Origin: Alcanivoracaceae bacterium
Lineage (GTDB): Bacteria > Pseudomonadota > Gammaproteobacteria > Pseudomonadales > Alcanivoracaceae
DNA: 64,000 bases
Assembly (NCBI GenBank): GCA_002706085.1
Contig: PAJO01000028.1
Span: 12,962-76,961 of the forward strand
Reading direction: 5' to 3'
This document shows positions 35,707-47,277 of this stretch, one piece after another. Under the pieces are notes generated by a model. The model searched no databases. It was not told the DNA's origin and saw only the letters and a program-made list of their open reading frames with translations. How positions within the stretch are numbered: the first letter of the stretch is position 1; each line of letters begins with the position of its first letter. The position numbers were made by a program, and so were the translations under genes.

Positions 35707-36282
35707 ATGACAAGGAACCTAGCATTATCTGTATCATTGGTATTTATTATTATCTCGTCTGCCAAGGCCGAACCTTATGAAGATTTGCCGCCTGAAATCA
35801 GAGCAAAAATAATGAAGAACATGGCGGAAGTGGAGTCTGATATGAAGGCTTACTCCGACGGAAAACCGATACATTTTTCAGGGAATGGCGGCGAGTACTC
35901 CACTCAAACCCTTCCCGATCATAACGATATTGATTGGGCTATTTCTCCTGATCCACAATCAAAATTCTTAGGCTATACAACCCGGGATGATGGCACGTCT
36001 AGCGTTGGCACCTTCGGCAGTGAAAAAAGTATTTCGCAGCTGGATAAGTACTATATGAACCAGCTCCCAAAAGGCTGGAAAAGGCATGTCATGACAGGAG
36101 GAACGATCATTTTTGTTAAGGGTGGCCCAGACAAGATTTCAGATAATAATATCGTGGAATTTTTTCGTTTCTACCCAAAGAGCCAGTATGTAGAAATCAG
36201 CAAACTCAAAAAAAACGCCCTAAATTTTAATGGCTTGTATGATGAAAGCCATATAAGCACAGTGCAAATCACCTCAGAATAA
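35707..36282 (+). CDS. small exported protein, unknown function
   Basis: 191 aa from the ATG at 35707, chosen because AAGGA lies 5 bases upstream and it gives a clean signal peptide (1-20, ending SAKA|EP). The mature protein is acidic to neutral, with LPPEIRAKIMKNMAEVESDM, then a beta-rich part (GGTIIFVKGGPDK, NIVEFFRFYP). No family recognised. AT-rich like the Rhs block. Has its own terminator. Divergent from the pilin. Confidence 0.65.
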   Translation: MTRNLALSVSLVFIIISSAKAEPYEDLPPEIRAKIMKNMAEVESDMKAYSDGKPIHFSGNGGEYSTQTLPDHNDIDWAISPDPQSKFLGYTTRDDGTSSVGTFGSEKSISQLDKYYMNQLPKGWKRHVMTGGTIIFVKGGPDKISDNNIVEFFRFYPKSQYVEISKLKKNALNFNGLYDESHISTVQITSE

Positions 36283-36291
36283 TTAAAAACA

Positions 36292-36313
36292 AGCCCCGCA
36301 ATGCGGGGCTTTT
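36292..36313 (+). terminator. intrinsic terminator
   Basis: AGCCCCGC (36292-36299) pairs with GCGGGGCT (36303-36310) across the loop AAT and is followed by TTT. It ends the transcript of the exported protein at 35707 and may also serve fadH from the other side. Confidence 0.85.
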
Positions 36314-36315
36314 AG

Positions 36316-36356
36316 GTTTTCCTGACAGCTCAAAGCCGATATCTGACAGCTGCTTT

Positions 36357-36359
<3 letters not shown>
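36316..36359 (-). repeat. degenerate AGCTGT-type repeat at the fadH 3' end
   Basis: Reading on the minus strand from the fadH stop: TAAAAAGCAGCTGTCAG, then GAGCTGTCAGGAAAACC. The deaD 3' end reads TAAAAAGCAGCTGCGAG and later GAGGAAAACC, so both carry the same element, reduced here to two units. Confidence 0.6.
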
Positions 36360-38454
<2,095 letters not shown>

Positions 38455-38516
38455 AAGATAACAAGGATTCCCCGCTGGCCAATCGCGATGGCCCTGCGGC
38501 CAACCCGGAAACCGCC

Positions 38517-39110
38517 ATGCCGAAAGCCGAGCGCTACCATCACGGAGACCTGCACGATACGTTGCTGCAGGAAGCCAATGCCCTGCTCAATGAACAAGGA
38601 GTAGAGGGTCTGTCGTTGCGCAAGCTGGCCGAGCGTGCCGGGGTCTCCCGAACGGCTCCCTATCACCACTTCCGGGACAAGAATGCCCTGCTCTGCGCTC
38701 TGGCCACCCAGGCCTTCGCCGAACTGGACAGCATTATCGAACGGCAACTGGAAAGCGCAGGCGACCACCCCGACATCCAGAACTTCGTGATCGAATATCT
38801 GGAATTCGCCACCGAGAACCCGGAACAGTACGAACTGATGTTCGGCCGTACCATCTGGAAAAGTGGCACCCCGACCGAAGAGCTCAAGCGCGTCGCTTAC
38901 CGCAGCTTCCGCCGTTATGCAGAAGGCCTGGGTGCGCTGGTGCAGGGCCGCCTGCCTGCCGCAACTGACCCGTTGCGGGTTGCGCAAGCCAGCTGGGCGA
39001 CCATTCACGGCCTGTGCCGGCTGGTCATCGACGGCGTGTATGTGGACCGCGAGGACATGCAAGCCGTCAGCCAGCAGGCGGTCGCCTTGATTATGGCAGC
39101 ATTGAAGTAG
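38517..39110 (+). CDS. TetR/AcrR-family regulator
   Basis: 197 aa. N-terminal HTH about 10-58: LSLRKLAERAGVSRTAPYHH then FRDKNALLCALATQAF. The C-terminal ligand domain includes ASWATIHGLCRLVIDGVYV, resembling the WHG subfamily. It probably represses fadH in response to an acyl-CoA or fatty acid; ligand inferred from the neighbour only. The molybdoenzyme gene follows on the same strand after 130 bases. Confidence 0.88.
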   Translation: MPKAERYHHGDLHDTLLQEANALLNEQGVEGLSLRKLAERAGVSRTAPYHHFRDKNALLCALATQAFAELDSIIERQLESAGDHPDIQNFVIEYLEFATENPEQYELMFGRTIWKSGTPTEELKRVAYRSFRRYAEGLGALVQGRLPAATDPLRVAQASWATIHGLCRLVIDGVYVDREDMQAVSQQAVALIMAALK

Positions 39111-39240
39111 ACACCCTCCGCCAGGCCAGCCAAACACGACAGATACACCGCCATTCACGACTGCTTGAGTGCTCTGGTCATGTCCCTCAGGCGCCCCTTC
39201 GGGCAGCCTCAAGGAAAGGGAGAGACAGAAGACGAGAGCC

Positions 39241-41358
39241 ATGAAAACTGTATCTACGTTCTGCCGCGTCTGCGAACCATCCTGTGGCCTGGTGGCCGAG
39301 GTCGACAATAATACGATCCAGCGTCTGCAGCCGGACAAGACCCACCCGGTGAGCCAGGGCTTTGCCTGCCACAAGGGGGTGAACTATCTGGCCATTCACC
39401 AGGACCCGGATCGACTGGACACCCCATTGCAACGCCTGGGCTCCCGCCAGCCCGGCGAAGGCCAGTGGCAATCGCAAGACTGGGACTCCAGCCTCGCGGA
39501 GGTCGGCAGCAAACTCAATGCCATTCGGGATCAGTACGGCCCGGATGCCATCGCCGGCTATATCGGCAACCCCACTGCCTTCAATGCACTGGGCAGCCAG
39601 GGGATTGGCGACTTTTTCATGGGTATTGGCAGCCGCCGCATTTTCAACTCCGGCACCCAGGATTGCTCGAACAAGTTTGCCGCCGGTGAAGCCGTGTTTG
39701 GCACCAGCACCCTGCACCCGCTGCCGGATATCGAGAACACCGACTGCCTGCTGATTTTGGGCGAGAACCCCAAAGTCTCGCACATGAGTTTTATCTCCAT
39801 CGCCGACCCCATGGCCAAGATCCGCACGGCCTGCCAGCGCGGTGCCAGCGTCTATTACATCAACCCCCGTCATATTGAATCCGCCAGCCCGAAAACCGGT
39901 GAGGTGGTGCAAATCTTGCCGGACACTGACCTGTATCTGATGGCGGCCCTGCTCCATGAAATCGATGCGCTGGAGCGTTTCGACGAAGCGGTGCTGGCGC
40001 AGCACGGCAATCATGTGGCCGAACTGCGTGCCTTTATTGCGCCCTACTCCGCCGACGCGGTGGCGGAAGTGGTCGGGCTCGATGCAGGGCAAATTCGATC
40101 ATTGGCTGAGGAATTCAGTAGCGCTGAACGCGCCGCCGTGCACATGTCTACCGGCGTCAATATGGGACGCCATGGCACGCTCTGCTACTGGCTATTACAG
40201 ATGCTCAGCTTTGTCACCGGCAACCTGGACAAGGTTGGCGGCAACTTTTACAGCGAAGGGTTTTACCCGGCCGCCAAGGCCGGCCGGGCACGTCTGGACA
40301 AGCTGTTCTTCCCTACCCGCTACGGAGAGATGCGACACATCCGCGGCGCCCTGCCGGGCAACCTGCTGCCGGACATGATTCTCGATGATGACAACCCGGT
40401 CCGTGCGCTGGTGGTAATTGCCGGCAACCCACTGCTCAGCGTCGGCGGTGAAGCCCGTTGGCGCGCCGCGTTGGAGAAACTGGATCTGCTGATCGTCATT
40501 GACCTGTTCCGCAATGCCACCGGGGAATACGCGCACTACCTGCTGCCCGCCGCCGACATGCTGGAGCGCCCGGACCTGAACATTTGCGGGCTGGGCATGC
40601 AGTACAAACCCCACGTGCAATATACCGATGCGGTAGTTCCAGCTGCCGGACAGCGCAAGGAAGAGTGGTGGATACTGTCTTCCCTGTTGCAACACATGGG
40701 CATGAAAGCCCCCTTGCTGGACCAGCCCAACCCCTTTGGCCGGCTGGAACACATGATGGCGCGCCACCAGCTTTCCGTAGACAGCCTTAAGGCCGCTCCG
40801 TCCGGCACCGTGGTGCTGGATACCCAATCCATTGGTCGTTTCTATACGGATTTTGTCCAGACCGATGACAAGCGGGTGGATTGTTGCCCCCCCTTGTTTG
40901 CCGACGCCATTGCCCTCGCCCGCGAACAATTTCAGGCACTCAAGGATCGGGCGCCGGACTACCGACTGATCAACCTGCGTACCAACTACATGCACAACAG
41001 CTGGTACCAGAACGTGGCCAAACTGAAACGGGGCAAGCACGACCATAACCCCTTGCACATGCATCCACAGGACATGGCGACTTTGGGGCTCACTGACGGA
41101 GACCCACTGGAAGTCAGCAATGAGTATGGCGAGGTCACCGCACTGGCTCGCAGTGACGACAGTCTGCGCCCTGGGGTCGTGGCCATGACCCATGGCTGGG
41201 GAAACCAGAAAACACCAGGGCTAAGGGTGGCCAACCGCTACCCCGGGGTGAACATCAATGCGCTGCTGCCGAACGGCCCCGGCAGTTACGAAAAGCTGAG
41301 CAACCAGGCCTTCATGAGTGGCGTACCGGTGTCCATCCGCCTCCCTGACCGCCCCTAA
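39241..41358 (+). CDS. molybdopterin-dependent oxidoreductase
   Basis: 705 aa from the ATG at 39241 (MKTVSTFCRV); the open frame extends upstream without a better start. N-terminal [4Fe-4S] motif C8-x2-C11-x3-C15 with a fourth Cys in GFACHKG. Molybdopterin-guanine-dinucleotide domains follow, including MSTGVNMGRHG and VVIAGNPLLSVGG. C-terminal cofactor domain with NLRTNYMHNSWYQNV and MTHGWGNQ. It belongs to the formate dehydrogenase/nitrate reductase-like superfamily. No partner subunits nearby; substrate unknown. Confidence 0.88.
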   Translation: MKTVSTFCRVCEPSCGLVAEVDNNTIQRLQPDKTHPVSQGFACHKGVNYLAIHQDPDRLDTPLQRLGSRQPGEGQWQSQDWDSSLAEVGSKLNAIRDQYGPDAIAGYIGNPTAFNALGSQGIGDFFMGIGSRRIFNSGTQDCSNKFAAGEAVFGTSTLHPLPDIENTDCLLILGENPKVSHMSFISIADPMAKIRTACQRGASVYYINPRHIESASPKTGEVVQILPDTDLYLMAALLHEIDALERFDEAVLAQHGNHVAELRAFIAPYSADAVAEVVGLDAGQIRSLAEEFSSAERAAVHMSTGVNMGRHGTLCYWLLQMLSFVTGNLDKVGGNFYSEGFYPAAKAGRARLDKLFFPTRYGEMRHIRGALPGNLLPDMILDDDNPVRALVVIAGNPLLSVGGEARWRAALEKLDLLIVIDLFRNATGEYAHYLLPAADMLERPDLNICGLGMQYKPHVQYTDAVVPAAGQRKEEWWILSSLLQHMGMKAPLLDQPNPFGRLEHMMARHQLSVDSLKAAPSGTVVLDTQSIGRFYTDFVQTDDKRVDCCPPLFADAIALAREQFQALKDRAPDYRLINLRTNYMHNSWYQNVAKLKRGKHDHNPLHMHPQDMATLGLTDGDPLEVSNEYGEVTALARSDDSLRPGVVAMTHGWGNQKTPGLRVANRYPGVNINALLPNGPGSYEKLSNQAFMSGVPVSIRLPDRP

Positions 41359-41462
41359 CAGGCTGTTAAAGGCGGCAACACGAGCGCAGGCAACGCGACG
41401 GGATTCATGGCAGTTAACGGCAACTTCGGCATAATGGAGAAAAACAAGGATGCCGGGGATTC

Positions 41463-44165
41463 ATGAGTACACCCAGTCTGCGCTCACGCTTGATGTACAT
41501 GGCCATGCTGCCCTCCATGCTGGCGGCCCTGCTGGTGGGCGGCTATGCGCTGGTGGATCACATCATGGAGCTTCGCGACACCAACGCGCAGCGCCAACAG
41601 CTCATCACCGACAGCTTCGCCGCCCGACTGGAAAGCCTGCCCGCCAGCAACCGCAGCGGGCAGGAACGCCTGCTGCGTAACATCCTGGAAGAACACAATG
41701 TTCGCGCCGCGGTTCTCACCTTTGCCGATGGTCGCGACCCGATTCATGCTGGCCCCCGCTTGCGCCCTGCGGCCCAACAACAAAACACCGTCACCGGTCC
41801 GCGTATGCAGACCGACAGCAGCTGGCAACTCAGCCGCGAAATTCACCCGGGTGTGACTGCCACCCTGACGGTGGAGTTCTCCCGCGACGGGCAATACATC
41901 GCGACTCTGGAAGGGGTGATTACCCTCATTCTGATCATGGTCGCCGTGATCCTGATTGCCATGGTGCCCGCCCTGCGGTTCAGTCGACAGCTCACGCAGC
42001 CCCTTAGCGAGCTGGCGGTGGCCGTTCGCCGCATACGCGATGGCGATCTGGAAACCGACTTCCGGACCGGAGCCACCGGCGAGTTGGGAGAACTGGAAAC
42101 CGCCCTACGGCAAATGGTGCTGGCCCTGGATGATGCCCAGACCGAGCTGCAGCAAAACGTGGATCAGGCCACCCAGGATCTTCGCGAGACCCTGGAAACC
42201 ATCGAGATTCAGAACATCGAGCTGGATATGGCCCGCAAGGAAGCCCTGAAAGCCAGCCAGATCAAATCCGAGTTCCTGGCCAACATGAGCCACGAAATCC
42301 GCACCCCGCTGAATGGCATCCTCGGCTTCACCAAGCTGCTGGAAAAATCCACCATGAGCCCGCGCCAGCAGGACTACCTCAACACCATTCACAAGAGCGC
42401 CAAATCCCTGCTGGCGATCATTAACGACATTCTGGATTTCTCGAAGATTGAAGCGGGCAAACTGTCGCTGGAGCACACTCCCCTCAACTTGCACGACCTG
42501 ATTGAAGACGTGCAGACCATGCTGGCGCCCATGGCGCAGGAGCGGGGCCTGGAACAGGCGGCGATCATTTATTCCGACGTACCGGTTAACCTGCTGGGCG
42601 ACGCCCAACGCATACGTCAGGTGCTCACCAATCTGGTTAGCAATGCCATCAAATTCACGGAAAAAGGCTCCGTAGTAGTGCGTGCCATGCTGGAAGAAGA
42701 CCGTGGCGCCGAGGCCATCATCAAACTCACCGTCACTGACACAGGCAACGGGCTCAGCACGGAAGACCAGAAAAGCCTGTTCCAGGCTTTCACTCAAGCC
42801 GACCAGAGTGCCCAGCGCCATGAAGGCGGCACCGGTCTGGGCCTCGCGATCAGCAAACGGCTGGTGGAAGGCATGGGTGGGGAAATCGGGATTGAAAGCA
42901 CCCCGGGTAGCGGCTCCACCTTCTGGTTTACCCTGCGCACCGAACGCGATCCGAAGCAACGTCCCGCCCTGTTCAGTCAGGATCTGGCCGGGCGCTCCGT
43001 CACCCTGGTGGAAACCGACGAATATGGCCGCCTGGGCCTCTACCACATGCTAAGCCACTGGCAGATGTCGATTCGTGAATACCACGAACTACACGTCATG
43101 ATGGATGCCGTGGACCGCGGCGAGCTGACCCACAGTGACTTCCTGGTTGTCGGCCTGCCCGCCGTGGCCAACGAGCCCAATCTGCGCCAGATCGTCGACA
43201 ACCTGGCAGCACTGGGCCAACCGATGCTGGCCCTGAGCAACAACCCGGAAACCGTCTCTCGCTGGCTGGAGGACTACCCCCACTGTCAGGTGCAGGGCAA
43301 ACCGGCTACCCGTCAACGGCTGCTCAATGCCCTGCTGGCGATTCACGGTGAGGGCAGCAGTCTGCCGGTGCTGGACGACTCCCACAGCGAACCACTGGAT
43401 TACCCGGTTAAGGTGATGGTGGTGGATGACCACCCAGGCAACCTGAAACTCGCCAAGGTTTTTCTGGAAGAGCTGGGCGCCACCGTGACCGCCTGTGACA
43501 GCGGCGAAGCTGCCCTGAAAGCCTTTCGCGATGATCCCTATGATCTGGTGTTTATGGATATCCAGATGCCCGGCATGGATGGCAAGGCCACCACCACCCG
43601 GCTGCGTGAGCTGGAAACCGACGGCCGCCATACGCCGATTGTCGCGCTGACTGCCCACGCGCTGGAAAGCGAGCGGCGGGAGCTGCTGGATAGCGGCCTG
43701 GATGACTACCTGAGTAAACCGATCAGTGAGAACCAGCTACGTCATACCCTGGAAAAGTGGGTACTGAAAACCAACCACGACGACCTGACACCCACCGCAG
43801 AAACCGCCCCAAGCGAGGATCAGCCGGTCTTCGATGCCCAGCTGGCCCACCGACGGGCAGGGGGCCGCGAAGAACTGGCGGGTGAAATGCTGGAGATGCT
43901 ACTCACCAGCCTGAACACTGATCGGCCGGCCATCTCGGCGGCGTTTGACAGCGAAGACAACGACGCGCTGCTGGAGAAAGTCCACAAACTCCACGGCGCC
44001 ACCCGCTACTGCGGCACCCCGCGACTGGAAGCGGCGGCAAAAGTGCTGGAGGAATCCCTCAAAACCGGCACCGACCGGGACAAGATCGGTACCCTGGTCT
44101 CTGATCTGTGCGACGAAATTGTCGCGCTGGAGCATTATTGCCAGTCCCCGGAGATGGCCGGCTGA
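41463..44165 (+). CDS. barA: hybrid sensor histidine kinase, GacS/BarA type
   Basis: 900 aa. Two membrane helices (about 12-32, 155-175) flank a periplasmic sensor, then HAMP and a coiled coil (about 180-265). HisKA has His277 in [12 protein letters not shown]. HATPase about 385-500 ([13 protein letters not shown]). A degenerate receiver-like region lies at about 515-630. True REC has Asp699 in [11 protein letters not shown]. The C-terminal HPt has His844 in [10 protein letters not shown]. This is the BarA/GacS layout, expected to phosphorylate UvrY/GacA and control small RNAs of the Csr system. Confidence 0.9.
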   Translation: MSTPSLRSRLMYMAMLPSMLAALLVGGYALVDHIMELRDTNAQRQQLITDSFAARLESLPASNRSGQERLLRNILEEHNVRAAVLTFADGRDPIHAGPRLRPAAQQQNTVTGPRMQTDSSWQLSREIHPGVTATLTVEFSRDGQYIATLEGVITLILIMVAVILIAMVPALRFSRQLTQPLSELAVAVRRIRDGDLETDFRTGATGELGELETALRQMVLALDDAQTELQQNVDQATQDLRETLETIEIQNIELDMARKEALKASQIKSEFLANMSHEIRTPLNGILGFTKLLEKSTMSPRQQDYLNTIHKSAKSLLAIINDILDFSKIEAGKLSLEHTPLNLHDLIEDVQTMLAPMAQERGLEQAAIIYSDVPVNLLGDAQRIRQVLTNLVSNAIKFTEKGSVVVRAMLEEDRGAEAIIKLTVTDTGNGLSTEDQKSLFQAFTQADQSAQRHEGGTGLGLAISKRLVEGMGGEIGIESTPGSGSTFWFTLRTERDPKQRPALFSQDLAGRSVTLVETDEYGRLGLYHMLSHWQMSIREYHELHVMMDAVDRGELTHSDFLVVGLPAVANEPNLRQIVDNLAALGQPMLALSNNPETVSRWLEDYPHCQVQGKPATRQRLLNALLAIHGEGSSLPVLDDSHSEPLDYPVKVMVVDDHPGNLKLAKVFLEELGATVTACDSGEAALKAFRDDPYDLVFMDIQMPGMDGKATTTRLRELETDGRHTPIVALTAHALESERRELLDSGLDDYLSKPISENQLRHTLEKWVLKTNHDDLTPTAETAPSEDQPVFDAQLAHRRAGGREELAGEMLEMLLTSLNTDRPAISAAFDSEDNDALLEKVHKLHGATRYCGTPRLEAAAKVLEESLKTGTDRDKIGTLVSDLCDEIVALEHYCQSPEMAG

Positions 44166-44335
44166 CCCCGCGATCCCTTTAAACATCAGGCCCGCAGGGT
44201 AAACTGCCCCCACCAGACACCTTGGCACCCGTGGGCCAACTGGTGAAATATCGTGCAATTTCACCCTGACGCGCGTACAATCCGCGCTCCTCGCCGGCCT
44301 GTGCCCGGCCCATCCCTCCTATACATAGGTAAATC

Positions 44336-46003
44336 ATGTCAGATTCCCGTGCCGGGTTCGCCAGTCTTGGCCTACCCGAGGTATTGCTCTCTGCGATCGC
44401 CCGTCAGGGCTTCGAAGAGCCGTCGCCGATTCAGGCGCAAGCCATCCCGCTGTTGCTCGATGGCCACGATTTGCTGGGTCAGGCCCAGACAGGTACCGGT
44501 AAAACCGCTGCCTTCGCCCTGCCCCTGCTTGCCCGCCTGGACGCCAACCTGCGTGAACCGCAGATGCTGATCCTGGCACCCACCCGCGAACTGGCTATCC
44601 AGGTCGCCACTGCCTGTGAAGAATTTGCTGCCGATATCAAAGGCCTGCAGGTGCTGCCCATTTACGGTGGCGGTGAATACCGCACCCAGCTGAAAGGCTT
44701 GCGTGGCGGCGCCCAGGTGATTGTCGGCACCCCCGGCCGCGTCATGGATCACATGGAACGCGGCTCCCTGAAACTGGACCACCTGAAAGCCCTGGTGCTG
44801 GATGAAGCCGACGAAATGCTGCGCATGGGCTTTATTGATGACGTGAAGTGGGTACTCGAGCGCACTCCGTCTGACTGCCAGCTGGCCCTGTTCTCCGCCA
44901 CCATGCCGCCGGTGATTCGCAAGGTTGCTGACCAGCACCTGAAAAACCCGCAAAAAGTACAGATCGACAGCGGTTCCGCGACCACCTCTACCACCATTCG
45001 CCAGCGTTTCTGGCCGGTGGCCGGCCTCAACAAGCTGGACGCCCTGAGCCGTATTCTGGAAGCGGAAGACCACGATGCCGTAATCGTTTTCGTGCGCACC
45101 AAGCAGGCGACCCTGGAGCTGGCGGAACAGCTCAACCGTCGCAACCTGCGCGCCGACGCCCTGAATGGCGACATGCAGCAACAGCAGCGTGAAAAAACCG
45201 TACAGCGTCTGAAAGATAAGCGTTTCGACCTGCTGGTCGCCACCGATGTGGTCGCCCGGGGTCTGGACGTGCCGCGCATCACCCATGTGATCAACTACGA
45301 CATGCCCGGCGACCCGGAAGCCTACGTGCACCGTATCGGCCGTACCGGTCGTGCCGGCCGTGAAGGCGATGCGATTCTGTTCGTGAGCCGCCGTGAGCAG
45401 CACGTGCTGCGCCAGATCGAGCGTGTGACCCGTCAGCGCATCGAGAAAATGGCGTTGCCGTCCGTGGATGACCTGAACGCCAAGCGTATCGCGGGCTTCC
45501 AGGAGCAGCTGGCCACCCGTCTGCAGGATGGCAACATCGACGAAACCCGTGCGCTGGTGAAACAGCTCATGGACAGCATGGACCTGGCCGGCGAAGACAT
45601 GGCTGTGGCGCTGGCGTCTGCCATGTTCCACCGCGAGCCGCTGATCCTGAAAGAACCCAAGTTCGTGAAGGAACCGCGCGAGTCTCGTGAACCCCGTGAG
45701 CGTCGTGAACGCCGCGCCAATGGTCGTGATGACCGCGGTGGCCCTCGTGGCGCCAAGCGTCGCAACGACAAGCCCATGCGTCGTTACCGCATTCAGGTCG
45801 GTCACGACCACGGTGTGAAGCCGGGCAACATCGTGGGCGCCATCGCCAACGAAGCCAAGCTGCCCAGCCGCTTGATCGGCCCGATCAAGATCCACCAGGA
45901 CCACAGCACCGTGGAACTGCCGGATGATCTGTCGCCCAAGCAGCTGCACACCATCCGTACCGCACGGGTATGCCAGCGCTCGCTGGGGCTGGAAGTGGTT
46001 TAA
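44336..46003 (+). CDS. deaD: DEAD-box ATP-dependent RNA helicase DeaD/CsdA
   Basis: 555 aa. Q motif FASLGLPEVLLSAI and PSPIQAQAIPL, Walker A AQTGTGKT, PTRELAIQV, LDEADEML (DEAD), SAT, and HRIGRTGRAGR. After an Arg-rich linker with PRESREPRERRERR (about 445-480) comes a DbpA-like RNA-binding domain, YRIQVGHDHGVKPGNIVGA. It remodels structured RNA in ribosome assembly, cold adaptation and mRNA decay. A 170-bp leader precedes it. The stop codon is followed by a 7-nt repeat array. Confidence 0.95.
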   Translation: MSDSRAGFASLGLPEVLLSAIARQGFEEPSPIQAQAIPLLLDGHDLLGQAQTGTGKTAAFALPLLARLDANLREPQMLILAPTRELAIQVATACEEFAADIKGLQVLPIYGGGEYRTQLKGLRGGAQVIVGTPGRVMDHMERGSLKLDHLKALVLDEADEMLRMGFIDDVKWVLERTPSDCQLALFSATMPPVIRKVADQHLKNPQKVQIDSGSATTSTTIRQRFWPVAGLNKLDALSRILEAEDHDAVIVFVRTKQATLELAEQLNRRNLRADALNGDMQQQQREKTVQRLKDKRFDLLVATDVVARGLDVPRITHVINYDMPGDPEAYVHRIGRTGRAGREGDAILFVSRREQHVLRQIERVTRQRIEKMALPSVDDLNAKRIAGFQEQLATRLQDGNIDETRALVKQLMDSMDLAGEDMAVALASAMFHREPLILKEPKFVKEPRESREPRERRERRANGRDDRGGPRGAKRRNDKPMRRYRIQVGHDHGVKPGNIVGAIANEAKLPSRLIGPIKIHQDHSTVELPDDLSPKQLHTIRTARVCQRSLGLEVV

Positions 46004-46008
46004 AAAGC

Positions 46009-46163
46009 AGCTGCGAGCTATGAGCTGTGAGCTGTGAGCTGTGAGCTGTGAGCTGTGAGCTGTGAGCTGTGAGCTGTGAGGAAAACCCTTAAAGCCTTAA
46101 AAAACCGCACCCTTTCGGGTGCGGTTTTTTTTACTCATAGCTCATAGCTGACAACTGATAGCT
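46009..46163. repeat. heptad-repeat bracketed terminator element, copy 3
   Basis: Ten 7-mers begin 6 bases past the deaD stop: AGCTGCG, AGCTATG and eight exact AGCTGTG (46023-46078). Inverted relatives (CATAGCT and variants) lie at 46134-46163, next to the dodecin stop. Each unit creates a TGA and, the period being 7, successive units put it in all three frames. A terminator sits between the arms. Confidence 0.85.
46101..46132. terminator. bidirectional intrinsic terminator between deaD and dodecin
   Basis: CCGCACCC (46105-46112) pairs with GGGTGCGG (46117-46124) around a TTTC loop, with AAAA before and eight T after. It serves the two convergent genes. Confidence 0.92.
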
Positions 46164-46170
46164 GATCCCC

Positions 46171-46386
46171 TCAGGATCCCGAGATCCGGAAGCCCACTTT
46201 CAGGCACACCTGATAGTGGCCCACCTTGCCATCCACGATATGCCCGCGGGTTTCTGTCACCTCGAACCATTCGGTGAGTTCCAGGCTTTGGCTGGCGGTG
46301 GACAGGGCGTTTTCGATGGCATCCTCGATGCTCTTTTTTGAGGACCCTACCAGTTCCACTTTCTTGTACACATGATGATCGGACAT
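46171..46386 (-). CDS. dodecin flavin-binding protein
   Basis: 71 aa, matching the dodecin length. MSDHHVYKKVELVGSSKKSI, ALSTASQSLELTEWFEVTET and the final strand GHYQVCLKVGFRI are typical; the Trp in ELTEWFEV stacks against flavin in characterised dodecins. It forms a dodecameric store and buffer of flavins in the cytosol. Single-gene transcript with GGAGAG before its ATG. Confidence 0.93.
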   Translation of the reverse strand: MSDHHVYKKVELVGSSKKSIEDAIENALSTASQSLELTEWFEVTETRGHIVDGKVGHYQVCLKVGFRISGS

Positions 46387-46561
46387 GACAGCTCTCCTTA
46401 TCGGTCATGAAAGTGTTCCCCTCTATCTGTGACAGCCCCAACCGTCGGATACAAGGGGACCGGCCGTGAAATCGGTTAAAATTTCATCAAAACACCATTG
46501 AAAGCCCCCGTCTCATGCCTCACAAAGACAGTGTCACCCTGACACAACAGGAGGTTATGCG

Positions 46562-47077
46562 ATGGATATGCACAAGATGACACCCTGGAACTGGCTGCGG
46601 CAGGAAAGCAGCCGTGAACGCCCGCTCCCCCAACGTCAGCCCGGGCACCCGCTGCTGCGCTGGGAACGGGAATTCGATAACTGGTTTGAGCAAATGCTGG
46701 GCGACATGGCATGGACCACCCCCGCCCCCCACGCAGAGCCCAACATTCCTTTCCGCCCCAACCTGGATATTCTCGAACGTGACGATCACTACCTGATCAC
46801 CGCCGAACTTCCCGGTGTGGACAAACAGGCGGTCACGGTCACTCTGGATAACGACCGGCTGCAGATTGCCGGTCATAAACAAGCCATTGAGGAAACGGAT
46901 AGCGACGGCTACCACTACAGCGAACGCCGGTACGGGCAGTTTCAACGCATGCTGTCGCTGCCCGCCGATGCCGATGGCGAACAGATGGAGGCGGTATTCC
47001 ACAACGGTGTGCTGACCCTCACTCTGCCCCGCCGTGAGCAGCATGGCCACGGCCGACGACGCATCGAGATTCATTAA
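46562..47077 (+). CDS. Hsp20/alpha-crystallin small heat-shock protein
   Basis: 171 aa. The N-terminal arm (about 1-65) is rich in Trp and Arg. The alpha-crystallin domain (about 66-160) has PNLDILERDDHYLITAELPG, RRYGQFQRMLSLPADADG and FHNGVLTLTLPR. The usual C-terminal I-x-I is present as IEIH. An ATP-independent holdase. Strong AGGAGG 8 bases before the ATG; a small dyad GTGTCA-CC-TGACAC (about 46523-46537) just upstream could regulate it. Confidence 0.92.
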   Translation: MDMHKMTPWNWLRQESSRERPLPQRQPGHPLLRWEREFDNWFEQMLGDMAWTTPAPHAEPNIPFRPNLDILERDDHYLITAELPGVDKQAVTVTLDNDRLQIAGHKQAIEETDSDGYHYSERRYGQFQRMLSLPADADGEQMEAVFHNGVLTLTLPRREQHGHGRRRIEIH

Positions 47078-47089
47078 CCCGGCAAGACC

Positions 47090-47118
47090 TGGCGCCGGTG
47101 TCCATTGCCCCGGCGCCA
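47090..47118 (+). terminator. GC-rich hairpin after hsp20
   Basis: TGGCGCCGG (47090-47098) pairs exactly with CCGGCGCCA (47110-47118) across 11 bases, 13 bases past the hsp20 stop. Only CCTTT follows, so termination may be incomplete. Confidence 0.55.
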
Positions 47119-47277
47119 CCTTTCCCGCCTCACGGCTGGGCGCGCGCTACGGTCGGCTATCCGAAAATACCGCCATTCGTACCCTGATCTTTTCGGTCAC
47201 CCCTCTCTGTGATGGTAGTTTGATACCATAACGGCCAGGGATGCCTTGCCGTAAACGGATAATTACAACAAGAAGCC

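Noticed and set aside
41359-41462. Possible second copy of the fadBA palindromic element between the molybdoenzyme and barA
   Set aside because: It shares only GTTAA and GGCGGCAAC-like fragments; no matching ends or overall palindrome.
44372-45949. A 525-codon open frame antisense to deaD
   Set aside because: Same shadow effect in a highly biased gene; low-complexity translation with no recognisable domain.
46009-46078. Tandem 7-nt repeats considered as a CRISPR array or VNTR locus
   Set aside because: There are no spacers and the unit is only 7 nt. A VNTR role is possible but the position at a stop codon and inverted partner suggest a 3'-end element.
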